Assembly (NCBI RefSeq): GCF_007176755.1
Contig: NZ_BJTV01000001.1
Span: 558,001-622,000 of the forward strand
From: Streptomyces sp. 1-11
GTDB taxonomy: Bacteria; Actinomycetota; Actinomycetes; Streptomycetales; Streptomycetaceae
Reading direction: 5' to 3'
Length of the DNA stretch: 64,000 nt
Shown here: piece after piece, positions 55,052 through 63,028 of the stretch
Layout of the letters: every line of letters begins with the position of its first letter
How positions within the stretch are numbered: the first letter of the stretch is position 1
Translations under genes and position numbers: made by a program
Notes under the pieces: generated by a model
What the model was told of the DNA's origin: nothing
The model's database searches: none
The model's input: only the letters and a program-made list of their open reading frames with translations

Positions 55052-55307
55052 GCGAAGCCGGCCGACGGGGGCGCGAACCGGGCCGAGCGGGCTGTGACAG
55101 AGCCGCTCCACCGGTTACTCACCGCCACCTGACGTCGAACAAGCCTCGAACACAAAGCCAAGGTCAGGTTCACGACCCCCGAATCACGGCCGAATGCCCG
55201 TTTCCGGCCCACCCGAAACCGGCCGACGATTGTCGCGCCCGCATACCGCCGGGTACAGTCGCCGCACTGCTCTGGCAGCCACTGTTGTCGAGGCGAAAGA
55301 GAAGTTG

Positions 55308-56936
55308 GTGAACGACCGTCACCCGTCGGGGACCATGACCACCCCGGCCCCGGCTTCCGACGCCTCCACCGGGCACTACGCGTACGGAACGCAGGAAGCC
55401 CAGCACGACGACCTCACCACGTACGGCGGCTATGACGCCACCGGTTTCACGGCCACCACCAGCGGGACCGGCGCCTTCGCCACCGACCCGCTCTTCGGCA
55501 GCCTGCCGGGTGACGGCCGGCATACCGGCGCCTACGACAGCACGCAGTGGCAGACCGGTACGGGCCAGTTCACGCGGCACGACCCGTACGCGGCCCAGCA
55601 GCACGCGGCCTACGACACGGGCGCGTACGACACCACCGCGTGGACGATTCCCGCGCAGGCCACGGGCGACGACTTCAGCGGCCAGTGGGACGCGAACGCC
55701 TGGCTGCAGCACGACCAGCCCGCGGGCGCCGACCAGACCCAGCAGTGGCAGTGGGGCACCCAGGCCTACGACACCGGCGTGTACGACGCCACGCAGTGGA
55801 ACTCCGACGGCACATCCGTGCCGCACGGGCAGCTCGCGGCGCCGCACGACCAGCCCGGGACCCCGCACGACCAGCACGCCGAACGGTTCGACCAGGCTGC
55901 CGGGACGGACGAGTACGCCGGGTACGCCGAGGCCGGCGAGTACCCCGAGGCCGCCGCCGGCGAGTACCCCAAGGCCGCCGCCGGCGAGTACCCGGAGGCC
56001 GGCGAGTACGCGGGCACCGGCGAGTACACCGGCGCCGCCGAGTTCGGCGAGTACGCCGAGACCGGTGAGTTCCCGGAAGCGGGCGCCAGGGACGGCGAGC
56101 CGGGCGACACGGGCGAACTGCCCGCGGTAGCGGTTCTGCTCGACGACCAGGAGGAGTCCGCTCCGGTGCCCGCGCCCCGCGCGGGCTCCCGCGGCGCGGC
56201 GCGTTCCCGGCGCCGTACGCCCCCCAAGCGCTCCGCACTGCTGACCATCGCCGTGCCCTCGGCCTGTGTGATGGGGGTCGCCGGCATCGCCGCCGCCTCC
56301 GTCGGCGGCCTGACCGACGACGGAGGCGACTCCTCCGTCACCGCCTCGGACGCGCAGACGGTGAAGCCGTCCGTCGCCAACAGCAAGCTGGACACCCAGC
56401 TCAGGACGCTCTCCGCCGGCGCCGACGACTTCGCCGACCGGGCCAGCCGGACGCAGGAACGCATCGACCTCAAGACGCAGCAGGAGCTGCAGAAGAAGAA
56501 GGCCGCCGCCGAGGCCGCGCTCAAGGAGCGGCTGCGGCCCAAGTTCGCCATCCCGGTCCTGCAGAAGGGGCTCAGCGCCTACTTCGGCCAGGCCGGTGTG
56601 AACTGGATGTCCGTGCACACGGGCATCGACTTCCCGGTCTCGTACGGAACCACGGTGATGGCCGCGACCGACGGCGTCGTCTCCACCAAGTGGAACAGCG
56701 CCTACGGCAACATGATGATCGTGACGGCGAAGGACGGCACGGAGACCTGGTACTGCCACCTCTCCAGCTACCGCGTGGCCGCCGGTACCGCCGTCAAGGC
56801 CGGCCAGCCGATCGCCTACTCCGGCAACTCGGGCAACTCCACCGGCCCGCACCTGCACTTCGAGGTCCGCCCGGCCGGCGGGGCGGCCATAGACCCGCTG
56901 CCGTGGCTGCGGAGCCACGGACTGGACCCGAGCTGA
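55308..56936 (+). CDS. M23 (LytM-type) cell-wall peptidase, membrane-anchored
   Basis: 542 residues. The N-terminal ~320 are cytoplasmic and low-complexity: repeats of TAYDTxxWDANA type and a GEYPEAAAGEYPKAAAGEY array. A membrane span follows (SALLTIAVPSACVMGVAGIA), then a coiled coil (RTQERIDLKTQQELQKKKAA) and the zinc peptidase. Its metal ligands are H437 and D441 in HTGIDF and H517 in HLHFE; the second-shell H484 is in YCHLSSY and H515 is the first residue of HLH. All catalytic residues are intact, so it is probably active against peptidoglycan cross-bridges. GTG 55308 is used; the longer frame begins in the promoter region. Confidence 0.9.
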   Translation: MNDRHPSGTMTTPAPASDASTGHYAYGTQEAQHDDLTTYGGYDATGFTATTSGTGAFATDPLFGSLPGDGRHTGAYDSTQWQTGTGQFTRHDPYAAQQHAAYDTGAYDTTAWTIPAQATGDDFSGQWDANAWLQHDQPAGADQTQQWQWGTQAYDTGVYDATQWNSDGTSVPHGQLAAPHDQPGTPHDQHAERFDQAAGTDEYAGYAEAGEYPEAAAGEYPKAAAGEYPEAGEYAGTGEYTGAAEFGEYAETGEFPEAGARDGEPGDTGELPAVAVLLDDQEESAPVPAPRAGSRGAARSRRRTPPKRSALLTIAVPSACVMGVAGIAAASVGGLTDDGGDSSVTASDAQTVKPSVANSKLDTQLRTLSAGADDFADRASRTQERIDLKTQQELQKKKAAAEAALKERLRPKFAIPVLQKGLSAYFGQAGVNWMSVHTGIDFPVSYGTTVMAATDGVVSTKWNSAYGNMMIVTAKDGTETWYCHLSSYRVAAGTAVKAGQPIAYSGNSGNSTGPHLHFEVRPAGGAAIDPLPWLRSHGLDPS

Positions 56937-56942
56937 GCATCG

Positions 56943-57003
56943 GGCACACGCGAACGGGGTGAGCCCCGCCGGTCCGGCGGGGCTCACCCCGTTCGCGTGT
57001 GCC
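56943..57003. terminator. 30-bp perfect inverted repeat between convergent genes
   Basis: Arms 56943-56972 and 56974-57003 are exact complements around a single T. The sequence ends the M23 gene and pcrA, which converge here. It has one of the longest perfect stems in the window. Confidence 0.9.
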
Positions 57004-57017
57004 GCCCGGCGGGCCGG

Positions 57018-59498
57018 CTAGAGCTTCTCGACGGGCGCGTACCGCAGCAGCAGCCGCTTCGGCTTGGCGTCCCCGAAGTCGATCGTCGCCTCGGCGTTGC
57101 CGCCGGTGCCCTTGACCGCGACGACCGTGCCAAGACCGAACTGGTCGTGCGTGACCCGGTCCCCGACTGCCAGGGCGACCGCCGGCTTCTCGGCCGTGCG
57201 CCGGGTGGCGAACCCGGACGCGCCCGACGCCGCGGAGCGGGAACGGGAGGAGGACAGCGACGCCGCGATCCCGGCGGCGGGCCCGGAGGACACCGGCGCC
57301 GCGGCTCCGGTCCGCTTCCACTCCAGGTGGGTGGCCGGGATCTCCTCCAGGAAACGGGAGGGCGGGTTGTACGACGGCTGGCCCCAGGCGCTGCGCATCG
57401 CCGACCGGGTGAGGTACAGCCGCTCCCGCGCGCGCGTGATGCCCACGTACGCCAGGCGCCGTTCCTCCTCCAGTTCCTTGGTCTGGCCGAGGGCGCGCAT
57501 GTGCGGGAAGACGCCGTCCTCCATGCCGGTCAGGAAGACCACCGGGAACTCCAGGCCCTTGGCGGTGTGCAGGGTCATCAGTGTGATGACGCCGTCGCCG
57601 TCCTCCTCGTCCGGGATCTGGTCGGAGTCGGCGACCAGCGCGACCTGTTCCAGGAAGTCGGCCAGCGTGCCCGCCTCCCCCTCCGCGCGCTCCTGCTCGA
57701 ACTCCAGGGCCACCGCGGCGAGTTCCTGCAGGTTCTCGATGCGGGTCTCGTCCTGCGGGTCGGTGGAGTTCTGCAGCTCGGCGAGGTAGCCGGTGCGTTC
57801 GAGTATGGCCTCCAGCACGGTCGCCGGTCCGGCGCCGGACTCCACGATGGTCCGCAGGTCCTCCATCAGCGTGTTGAACCGCTTGACCGCGTTGGTGGAG
57901 CGCGCGGCCATGCCGTAGGCCTCGTCCACACGCTTGAGCGCCTGCGGGAAGCTGATCTTCTCCCGCTGGGCGAGGGCGTCGATCATCGCCTCGGCGCGGT
58001 CACCGATGCCGCGCTTGGGCACGTTGAGGATGCGGCGCAGCGGCACCGAGTCCTCGGGGTTCGCGAGGACGCGCAGGTAGGCCAGGACGTCCCGGACCTC
58101 CTTGCGCTCGTAGAAGCGGACGCCGCCGACGACCTTGTAGGGCAGGCCGACGCGGATGAAGACCTCTTCGAAGACACGGGACTGGGCGTTCGTGCGGTAG
58201 AAGACGGCGACGTCGCCCGCCTTCGCGTCGCCCGCGTCGGTGAGGCGGTCTATCTCGTCGGCGACGAACTGGGCCTCGTCGTGCTCGGTGTCGGCGACGT
58301 AGCCGGTGATCCGCGCGCCCTGGCCGGCGTTGGTCCATAGGTTCTTCGGGCGGCGGGACTCGTTGCGCTCGATGACCGCGTTGGCGGCGGACAGGATGGT
58401 CTGCGTGGAGCGGTAGTTCTGCTCCAGCAGGATCGTCGTCGCGTCCGGGTAGTCCTCCTCGAACTGGAGGATGTTGCGGATCGTCGCGCCCCGGAAGGCG
58501 TAGATCGACTGGTCCGCGTCACCCACCACGCACAGCTCGGCGGGCGGCAGGTCGTACTCGCCGGGCGGTACGTCCTCGTCGTGCTGCCCGGTGCCCACCA
58601 GCTCGCGGACGAGGGCGTACTGCGCGTGGTTGGTGTCCTGGTACTCGTCGACCAGGACGTGCCGGAAGCGGCGGCGGTAGTGCTCGGCCACGTCCGGGAA
58701 GGCGCGCAGCAGGTTGACCGTCGTCATGATCAGGTCGTCGAAGTCCAGTGCGTTGGCCTCGCGCAGCCTCGACTGGTAGAGCGCGTAGGCCTGGGCGAGG
58801 GTCTTCTCGAAGCCGTCGGTGGCCTGGGCGGCGAAGTCCTCCTCGTCGATCAGCTCGTTCTTCAGGTTGCTGATCTTGGCGCTGAAGGACTTCGGCGGGA
58901 AGCGCTTGGGATCGAGGTCGAGGTCGCGGCAGACCAGGGCCATCAGGCGCTTGGAGTCGGCGGCGTCGTAGATCGAGAAGGACGACGTGAAGCCGAGCTT
59001 CTTCGACTCGCGGCGCAGGATGCGCACGCACGCGCTGTGGAAGGTCATCACCCACATCGCGTTGGCGCGCGGGCCGACGAGCTGCTCGACCCGCTCCTTC
59101 ATCTCGCCCGCGGCCTTGTTGGTGAAGGTGATCGCGAGGATCTGCCCCGGGTGCACGTCGCGCGCGGCGAGCAGGTGGGCGATGCGGTGGGTGAGCACGC
59201 GCGTCTTGCCGGAGCCGGCGCCGGCCACGATGAGCAGCGGCGAGCCGGCGTGGACGACCGCGGCGCGCTGGTTGTCGTTCAGCCCCGTCAGCAGCGCGTC
59301 CGCGTCGATCACGGGACGCGGGGCGCCGTCGCGGTAGTGGGCGTCCCGGTCCGGCGGCACGTCGAACTTCCCGCCGAACAGATCGTCCGGAAGGGGCTCC
59401 GGGGCGTGATCGTCCTCGGGCGGCGGCGGGGGTTCCTCCGCGTGCCCGCGAGGGGCCTGGAGGTCCGCCAGGAAGCTGTCGTCAAAGAGGCTGCTCAT
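57018..59498 (-). CDS. pcrA: ATP-dependent DNA helicase PcrA/UvrD
   Basis: 826 residues, SF1A 3'-5' helicase for repair and rolling-circle processes. Motif I is VAGAGSGKTR (91-100), with LVDEYQDTNHAQY (II), VVGDADQSIYAFRGA (III), LEQNYRSTQ (IV), and the C-terminal VITLMTLHTAKGLEFP (V) and ERRLAYVGITRARERLY (VI). The C-terminus has the Tudor-like PcrA tail (VTHDQFGLGTVVAVKGTG). Its promoter is a consensus PafBC site 10-32 bp before the ATG, so it should be damage-inducible independently of LexA. Confidence 0.97.
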   Translation of the reverse strand: MSSLFDDSFLADLQAPRGHAEEPPPPPEDDHAPEPLPDDLFGGKFDVPPDRDAHYRDGAPRPVIDADALLTGLNDNQRAAVVHAGSPLLIVAGAGSGKTRVLTHRIAHLLAARDVHPGQILAITFTNKAAGEMKERVEQLVGPRANAMWVMTFHSACVRILRRESKKLGFTSSFSIYDAADSKRLMALVCRDLDLDPKRFPPKSFSAKISNLKNELIDEEDFAAQATDGFEKTLAQAYALYQSRLREANALDFDDLIMTTVNLLRAFPDVAEHYRRRFRHVLVDEYQDTNHAQYALVRELVGTGQHDEDVPPGEYDLPPAELCVVGDADQSIYAFRGATIRNILQFEEDYPDATTILLEQNYRSTQTILSAANAVIERNESRRPKNLWTNAGQGARITGYVADTEHDEAQFVADEIDRLTDAGDAKAGDVAVFYRTNAQSRVFEEVFIRVGLPYKVVGGVRFYERKEVRDVLAYLRVLANPEDSVPLRRILNVPKRGIGDRAEAMIDALAQREKISFPQALKRVDEAYGMAARSTNAVKRFNTLMEDLRTIVESGAGPATVLEAILERTGYLAELQNSTDPQDETRIENLQELAAVALEFEQERAEGEAGTLADFLEQVALVADSDQIPDEEDGDGVITLMTLHTAKGLEFPVVFLTGMEDGVFPHMRALGQTKELEEERRLAYVGITRARERLYLTRSAMRSAWGQPSYNPPSRFLEEIPATHLEWKRTGAAAPVSSGPAAGIAASLSSSRSRSAASGASGFATRRTAEKPAVALAVGDRVTHDQFGLGTVVAVKGTGGNAEATIDFGDAKPKRLLLRYAPVEKL

Positions 59499-59507
59499 CG
59501 CTCTACG

Positions 59508-59530
59508 AGTCTAGGGGCCCGCACCGACAA
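59508..59530 (-). promoter_or_regulatory. PafBC-type promoter of pcrA
   Basis: On the minus strand TTGTCGGTG (59530 down to 59522), 8 bp, then TAGACT (59513-59508): an exact match to tTGTCRGTG-N8-TAnnnT. The -10 ends 9 nt before the pcrA ATG, implying a very short or leaderless transcript. Confidence 0.8.
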
Positions 59531-59788
59531 CCGGTCCCGGCAGTGGAAAGTCGGCGCCCGTGAGGTCCGCGACAGGACACGGCAGCGGCTCGCCGGCCAC
59601 CTCGCGACGGGTGCGGCCGGGCCGCTCACCCTGCGGAAGCGCCTGGTCACGCCGGTGTGAGACCCACCCCGGGTCACGGAAATGTATCGGACATATGGCA
59701 CGGCAACCTTCACAGGAGTCACACGAGTTGGCTAGGTTGCCGTCAGGCCGCACGACCCCTACCGGCGAACCTCGCCGGGCCGCGCGGC

Positions 59789-59942
59789 CTCCGCCGAGTC
59801 CGGTGCGCCCCTTCGCGGCAGCCGGAGCCGGGGACCCACCGATCCTGGGGTGAATCGGCCGACTCCCGCCCGGGACGACGCCGTAGGGCAACCCTTCCGA
59901 ACCACCCGCCCGAACCCGACAGCTAACCCGGTAGGCGGCACG
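59789..59942 (+). promoter_or_regulatory. c-di-AMP (ydaO/yuaA) riboswitch
   Basis: The leader contains, in order, CCGCCGAGTCC, GCAGCCGGAGCCGGGGACCC, TGGGGTGAATCGG, TAGGGCAACCCTTCCGA, and CCCGAACCCGACAGCTAACC followed by GGTAGGCGG. These are the conserved blocks of the ydaO aptamer; P1 is formed by CCGCC (59791-59795) and GGCGG (59935-59939). It ends 20 bp before the TTG start of the NlpC/P60 gene. Ligand binding in this class turns expression off, which would lower hydrolase synthesis when c-di-AMP is high. Confidence 0.93.
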
Positions 59943-59961
59943 TTGGAAGGAGTCGCCTCCC

Positions 59962-61158
59962 TTGGCGTCGCACCGCAAGCCGGGTCCTCCGGGGACCCGT
60001 GGGACGGGCATCCGCACCCCCGTCCTGGCCACCGCCGCGCTCACCTCCGTGGCCGTCCTGTCCCAGACGGCCGGGGCCGCACCGGCCTCCGCGTCCGCCC
60101 CCGCGGGCGACGCCGGGCCGAGCGCGGAGGAGATCGAGAAGAAGATCGACGAGCTGTACCGCAGGGCGGATCCGGAGGAGGAGCCGGCGGCCGTGCAGCG
60201 GGCACGCGCCGGGACCCCGCGCCCGGAGGCCGCACGGCGTCCGGGACTGTTCAGCAAGGCCCGCGAAGGACTGGTTCCGTTCACCGCGGCTCCCGAGACG
60301 GCCACCTCGCTGCTCGCGGACTTCCCGGAGGACCACTTCGCCCAGAGCCGGCTGATGAACCGGCTGGCCTCCCGGGTGAAGGGCGCGGCGGAGCGCGGGA
60401 CGCCCCCCGCCCCCGCGGCCGCCGGGGTTCCCGAGGCGCCGGCCGCGGCGTCGTACGACGTGAAGACGGCCAAGGCGGCCGTCCAGCACAAGCTCGCGAC
60501 GGCGCGCGCGCTGCTGACCCACCTCACGGCACCGGTCACGGCACCGGCCACAGCACCGGATTCGGCTGCGGTTCCGGCTCCGGCTCGGGCCGTGACTCCG
60601 GCTCCGGACGCGTTTTCGGCCCCGGCTCCGGCCCCGGCTCCGGCTGCGGTTCCGGCCACGGCTCGGGCTGCGGTTCCGGCCCGGCCTCTGACTCCGGCCG
60701 GATCCTCGGTCCCGGCGCCGGCTTCCGCCCCCGCCGCGGAACAGGCGCGCTCCGCCGCGCCGCAGGTGAGCTTGCCGCCCGTCGTCCCGCCGGCGCCCGT
60801 CACCAAGGCCGAGAAGGCCATCGCCTTCGCCCGCGCTCAGATCGGCAAGCCGTACGTCGCCGGTGCCAGCGGGCCCGGCTCCTACGACTGCTCCGGGCTC
60901 ACCCAGGCCGCCTGGAGGGCAGCAGGCGTCGCCCTGCCGCGTGCCGCACGTGACCAGGCGGCCATGGGCACCACCGTCCCGCTCGTCGAAGCGCGCCCGG
61001 GTGACCTGGTCTTCTTCGGCGACGACAGCAGCCATGCGGGCCTCCTCACCGGCGACGGGACGATGATCCACGCCCCGCGGCCCGGTGCGTACGTCCGCGA
61101 GGAGCCGGTCCACCTGGCCGGCGAGCCGGTCGTCCACCGGGTGGTGCGCCCGGCCTGA
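59962..61158 (+). CDS. NlpC/P60 cell-wall hydrolase under c-di-AMP riboswitch control
   Basis: 398 residues from a TTG start (59962) with GGAAGGAG 9 nt upstream. A signal peptide ([20 protein letters not shown]) precedes a helical region with [18 protein letters not shown], then an Ala/Pro linker of APAP repeats. The C-terminal NlpC/P60 domain (~285-398) has the Cys in [13 protein letters not shown], the first His in [12 protein letters not shown] and the second in MIHAPRPG. Such enzymes cleave D-Glu-DAP bonds in stem peptides. The riboswitch just upstream links expression to c-di-AMP, as known for NlpC/P60 and Rpf genes of Streptomyces. Confidence 0.93.
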   Translation: MASHRKPGPPGTRGTGIRTPVLATAALTSVAVLSQTAGAAPASASAPAGDAGPSAEEIEKKIDELYRRADPEEEPAAVQRARAGTPRPEAARRPGLFSKAREGLVPFTAAPETATSLLADFPEDHFAQSRLMNRLASRVKGAAERGTPPAPAAAGVPEAPAAASYDVKTAKAAVQHKLATARALLTHLTAPVTAPATAPDSAAVPAPARAVTPAPDAFSAPAPAPAPAAVPATARAAVPARPLTPAGSSVPAPASAPAAEQARSAAPQVSLPPVVPPAPVTKAEKAIAFARAQIGKPYVAGASGPGSYDCSGLTQAAWRAAGVALPRAARDQAAMGTTVPLVEARPGDLVFFGDDSSHAGLLTGDGTMIHAPRPGAYVREEPVHLAGEPVVHRVVRPA

Positions 61159-61230
61159 CAGTGCTCTTTTCGGGCCCCACGCGCGCGTGCCCCACGGGCG
61201 GCCGCCCTGCCGCTGCCTAGCATCGGGCGC

Positions 61231-62205
61231 ATGCCCATGCCCGGCTTCCCTGGTCTGCGTACGTGGTGGCAGGGGCGTCCGCCGGCGGCGGGGGCCGCGG
61301 TCATGGCGAGCGGCATCGTGTCGGTGGGCCTGCATCTGACGGGTTCCGAGGCGGTTTCCCAGGTCCTCCTGTGGCTGGGCTGCCTCGCCTGGGTGGCGCT
61401 CGCCGCCGACTTCGCAGTCCGGCTGGCGACGCAACGGCAGCGGTGGCTGGCCGATGCGAAGAGCCCCGGCGCGCTCACCGCCGTCGCCGCGACGACGGTG
61501 CTCGGCACCCGGTCCTCGCTGCTCGGCCGGCACACCGTGGCCGAGGCGGCCCTGGCGCTGGCGGTGCTGCTGTGGCCGGTGCTGCTGGTCCTCGTCGTAC
61601 GGCACTGGGGGCGGCGCATGCCGAGGTCGGTGTTCCTGTGTTGTGTGGCCACACAGGGGCTGGCGGTGCTGGCGACCACGCTGGCCGCGGCGAAGTCCAC
61701 GGCATGGCTCGCGCACGCCGCGCTGGTGCTGTTCTGGCTGGGCCTTGCCCTCTACGGCGTGGCACTGCCGCGTTTCGATCCGCGCCAGGTGTTCGAGGGG
61801 CCCGGGGACCACTGGGTCCTGGGCGGCGCGCTCGCCATCTCCGCGCTGGCCGGGGCGAAGCTGCTCGCCGCCGACAGCGCCCGGCTCCGCCTGTGGAACG
61901 ACGACGACCGGACCGTGCTGCGCGATGTCACGGCGACGCTGCTGGTACTGACCCTGGCCTGTTGTGTGGCCCTGCTGGTCGCCGAGGTGGCCAGGCCGCG
62001 GCTGCGCTACGACGTGCGTCGGTGGGCGACGGTGTTCCCGGTGGGCATGACGGCCACGTCGACCCTGTCGGTCGGGACGGCCCTGGCCCTCGGGTGGCTG
62101 AAGCAGCCCGGCCAGGCGCTGGTGTGGCTGGCGGTGGCGGTGTGGCTGGTGGTCGCGGCCGGTGCGGTGCGCGCAGCCCGCACCGGCCTGTTCAGTGCGG
62201 GCTGA
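61231..62205 (+). CDS. SLAC1/TDT-family membrane protein
   Basis: 324 residues with about ten hydrophobic helices. The N-terminus contains AVMASGIVSVGLHLTG, which matches the MATGIVS signature of tellurite-resistance/dicarboxylate (TDT) and SLAC1 channels, and the C-terminal WATVFPVGMTATSTLSVG matches the VFPLGMYATAT block. These proteins move anions or C4-dicarboxylates; specificity is not readable. ATG 61231 follows a weak Shine-Dalgarno about 70 bp after the NlpC/P60 stop, so it may be co-transcribed with that gene. Confidence 0.85.
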   Translation: MPMPGFPGLRTWWQGRPPAAGAAVMASGIVSVGLHLTGSEAVSQVLLWLGCLAWVALAADFAVRLATQRQRWLADAKSPGALTAVAATTVLGTRSSLLGRHTVAEAALALAVLLWPVLLVLVVRHWGRRMPRSVFLCCVATQGLAVLATTLAAAKSTAWLAHAALVLFWLGLALYGVALPRFDPRQVFEGPGDHWVLGGALAISALAGAKLLAADSARLRLWNDDDRTVLRDVTATLLVLTLACCVALLVAEVARPRLRYDVRRWATVFPVGMTATSTLSVGTALALGWLKQPGQALVWLAVAVWLVVAAGAVRAARTGLFSAG

Positions 62206-62248
62206 GCCTCACGACTGCGGCACGGACCTCACGGCTGCGGCACGGGCC

Positions 62249-62602
62249 TCAGGTCCACAGCACGGCGATGAAGATGTTCACCATGGTCAGCAGACCCACG
62301 AGCCCGAAGACCCGCTTGTCCACCTTCTCCTCGTCGCGCTGGACGTAGACCAGCCCGAGGATCACGATCAGCACGGCCAGCTTCACGCCGATCTTGATGG
62401 TGTTGACGTGGTGGCCGTCGGCCTCGTTGAGCCCGACCAGGGCCACGCCGGTGACCAGCATGGTGAACGCGCCGTGCAGCATTCCGGGGACGAACCGGGC
62501 CGTGCCCTGGCCCATCGCCTTCATCTGGGTGAGGAAACCGCCGAGCAGCGCGGCGATGCCGATGATGTGCAGGCCGACGAAGAGATGGATGAGTACGTCC
62601 AT
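62249..62602 (-). CDS. Small four-helix integral membrane protein
   Basis: 117 residues. Hydrophobic helices: LIHLFVGLHIIGIAALLGGF, LHGAFTMLVTGVALVGL, IKIGVKLAVLIVILGLVYV and VFGLVGLLTMVNIFIAVLW. A charged loop (QRDEEKVDKR) lies between helices 3 and 4. His and Gly in the first helix recall CopD/SirB-like haem or proton proteins, but the match is weak. ATG 62602 is chosen from family-like length; the frame stays open to 62770. It converges on the TDT gene. Function unknown. Confidence 0.72.
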   Translation of the reverse strand: MDVLIHLFVGLHIIGIAALLGGFLTQMKAMGQGTARFVPGMLHGAFTMLVTGVALVGLNEADGHHVNTIKIGVKLAVLIVILGLVYVQRDEEKVDKRVFGLVGLLTMVNIFIAVLWT

Positions 62603-63028
62603 GACCCCGGAGCCTAATGAGGGGGTCCGGGGCGGCCGGCCACCGGGCCCGTCCCACGACCGGATCCGACGCGGATGATCTTGCATATATGCGCCGTATA
62701 GCACCACAGGCTTCCCGCAGGCCCCGCAACGCGCGCTTCGGTCACTACGGAGCGTCAAGGCGGCAGCCATGACCCGGCGAGGCGATCACGGACCCGCTCG
62801 GCCCGGTCCGTCTCGGTCAGTTCCATACAGTGCGTTACCGGACTGTCACAATGCGCCCTAACGTCCTCCCCCAGGTGACCGGCTTCCCACCGCCGTCCGG
62901 GCCAGGGACGGCCGCCGGCCACCTCCGCCGAGAAAGGTCCGGCGGCGGCCCGTTCCCCTGTGCGGGCCGCCGCCGGACACACCGACCGCTCGGCCGCAGA
63001 GGTCCCATGGAAGGACGTGACGGTCCAG
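62603..63028. other. 426-bp upstream region with a leader hairpin
   Basis: Divergent promoter region of the small membrane protein and the NlpC/P60 gene. A 15-bp perfect stem (TCCGGCGGCGGCCCG 62938-62952 with 62963-62977) lies about 50-90 bp before the start codon and could be an attenuator. The region does not match the c-di-AMP riboswitch. An AT-richer patch at 62680-62700 is the likely promoter of the small gene. Confidence 0.5.

Noticed and set aside
62603..63028. Second c-di-AMP riboswitch before the last NlpC/P60 gene
   Set aside because: The conserved blocks (CGACAGCTAACC, GAGCCGGGGACC) are absent; only a simple hairpin is present.
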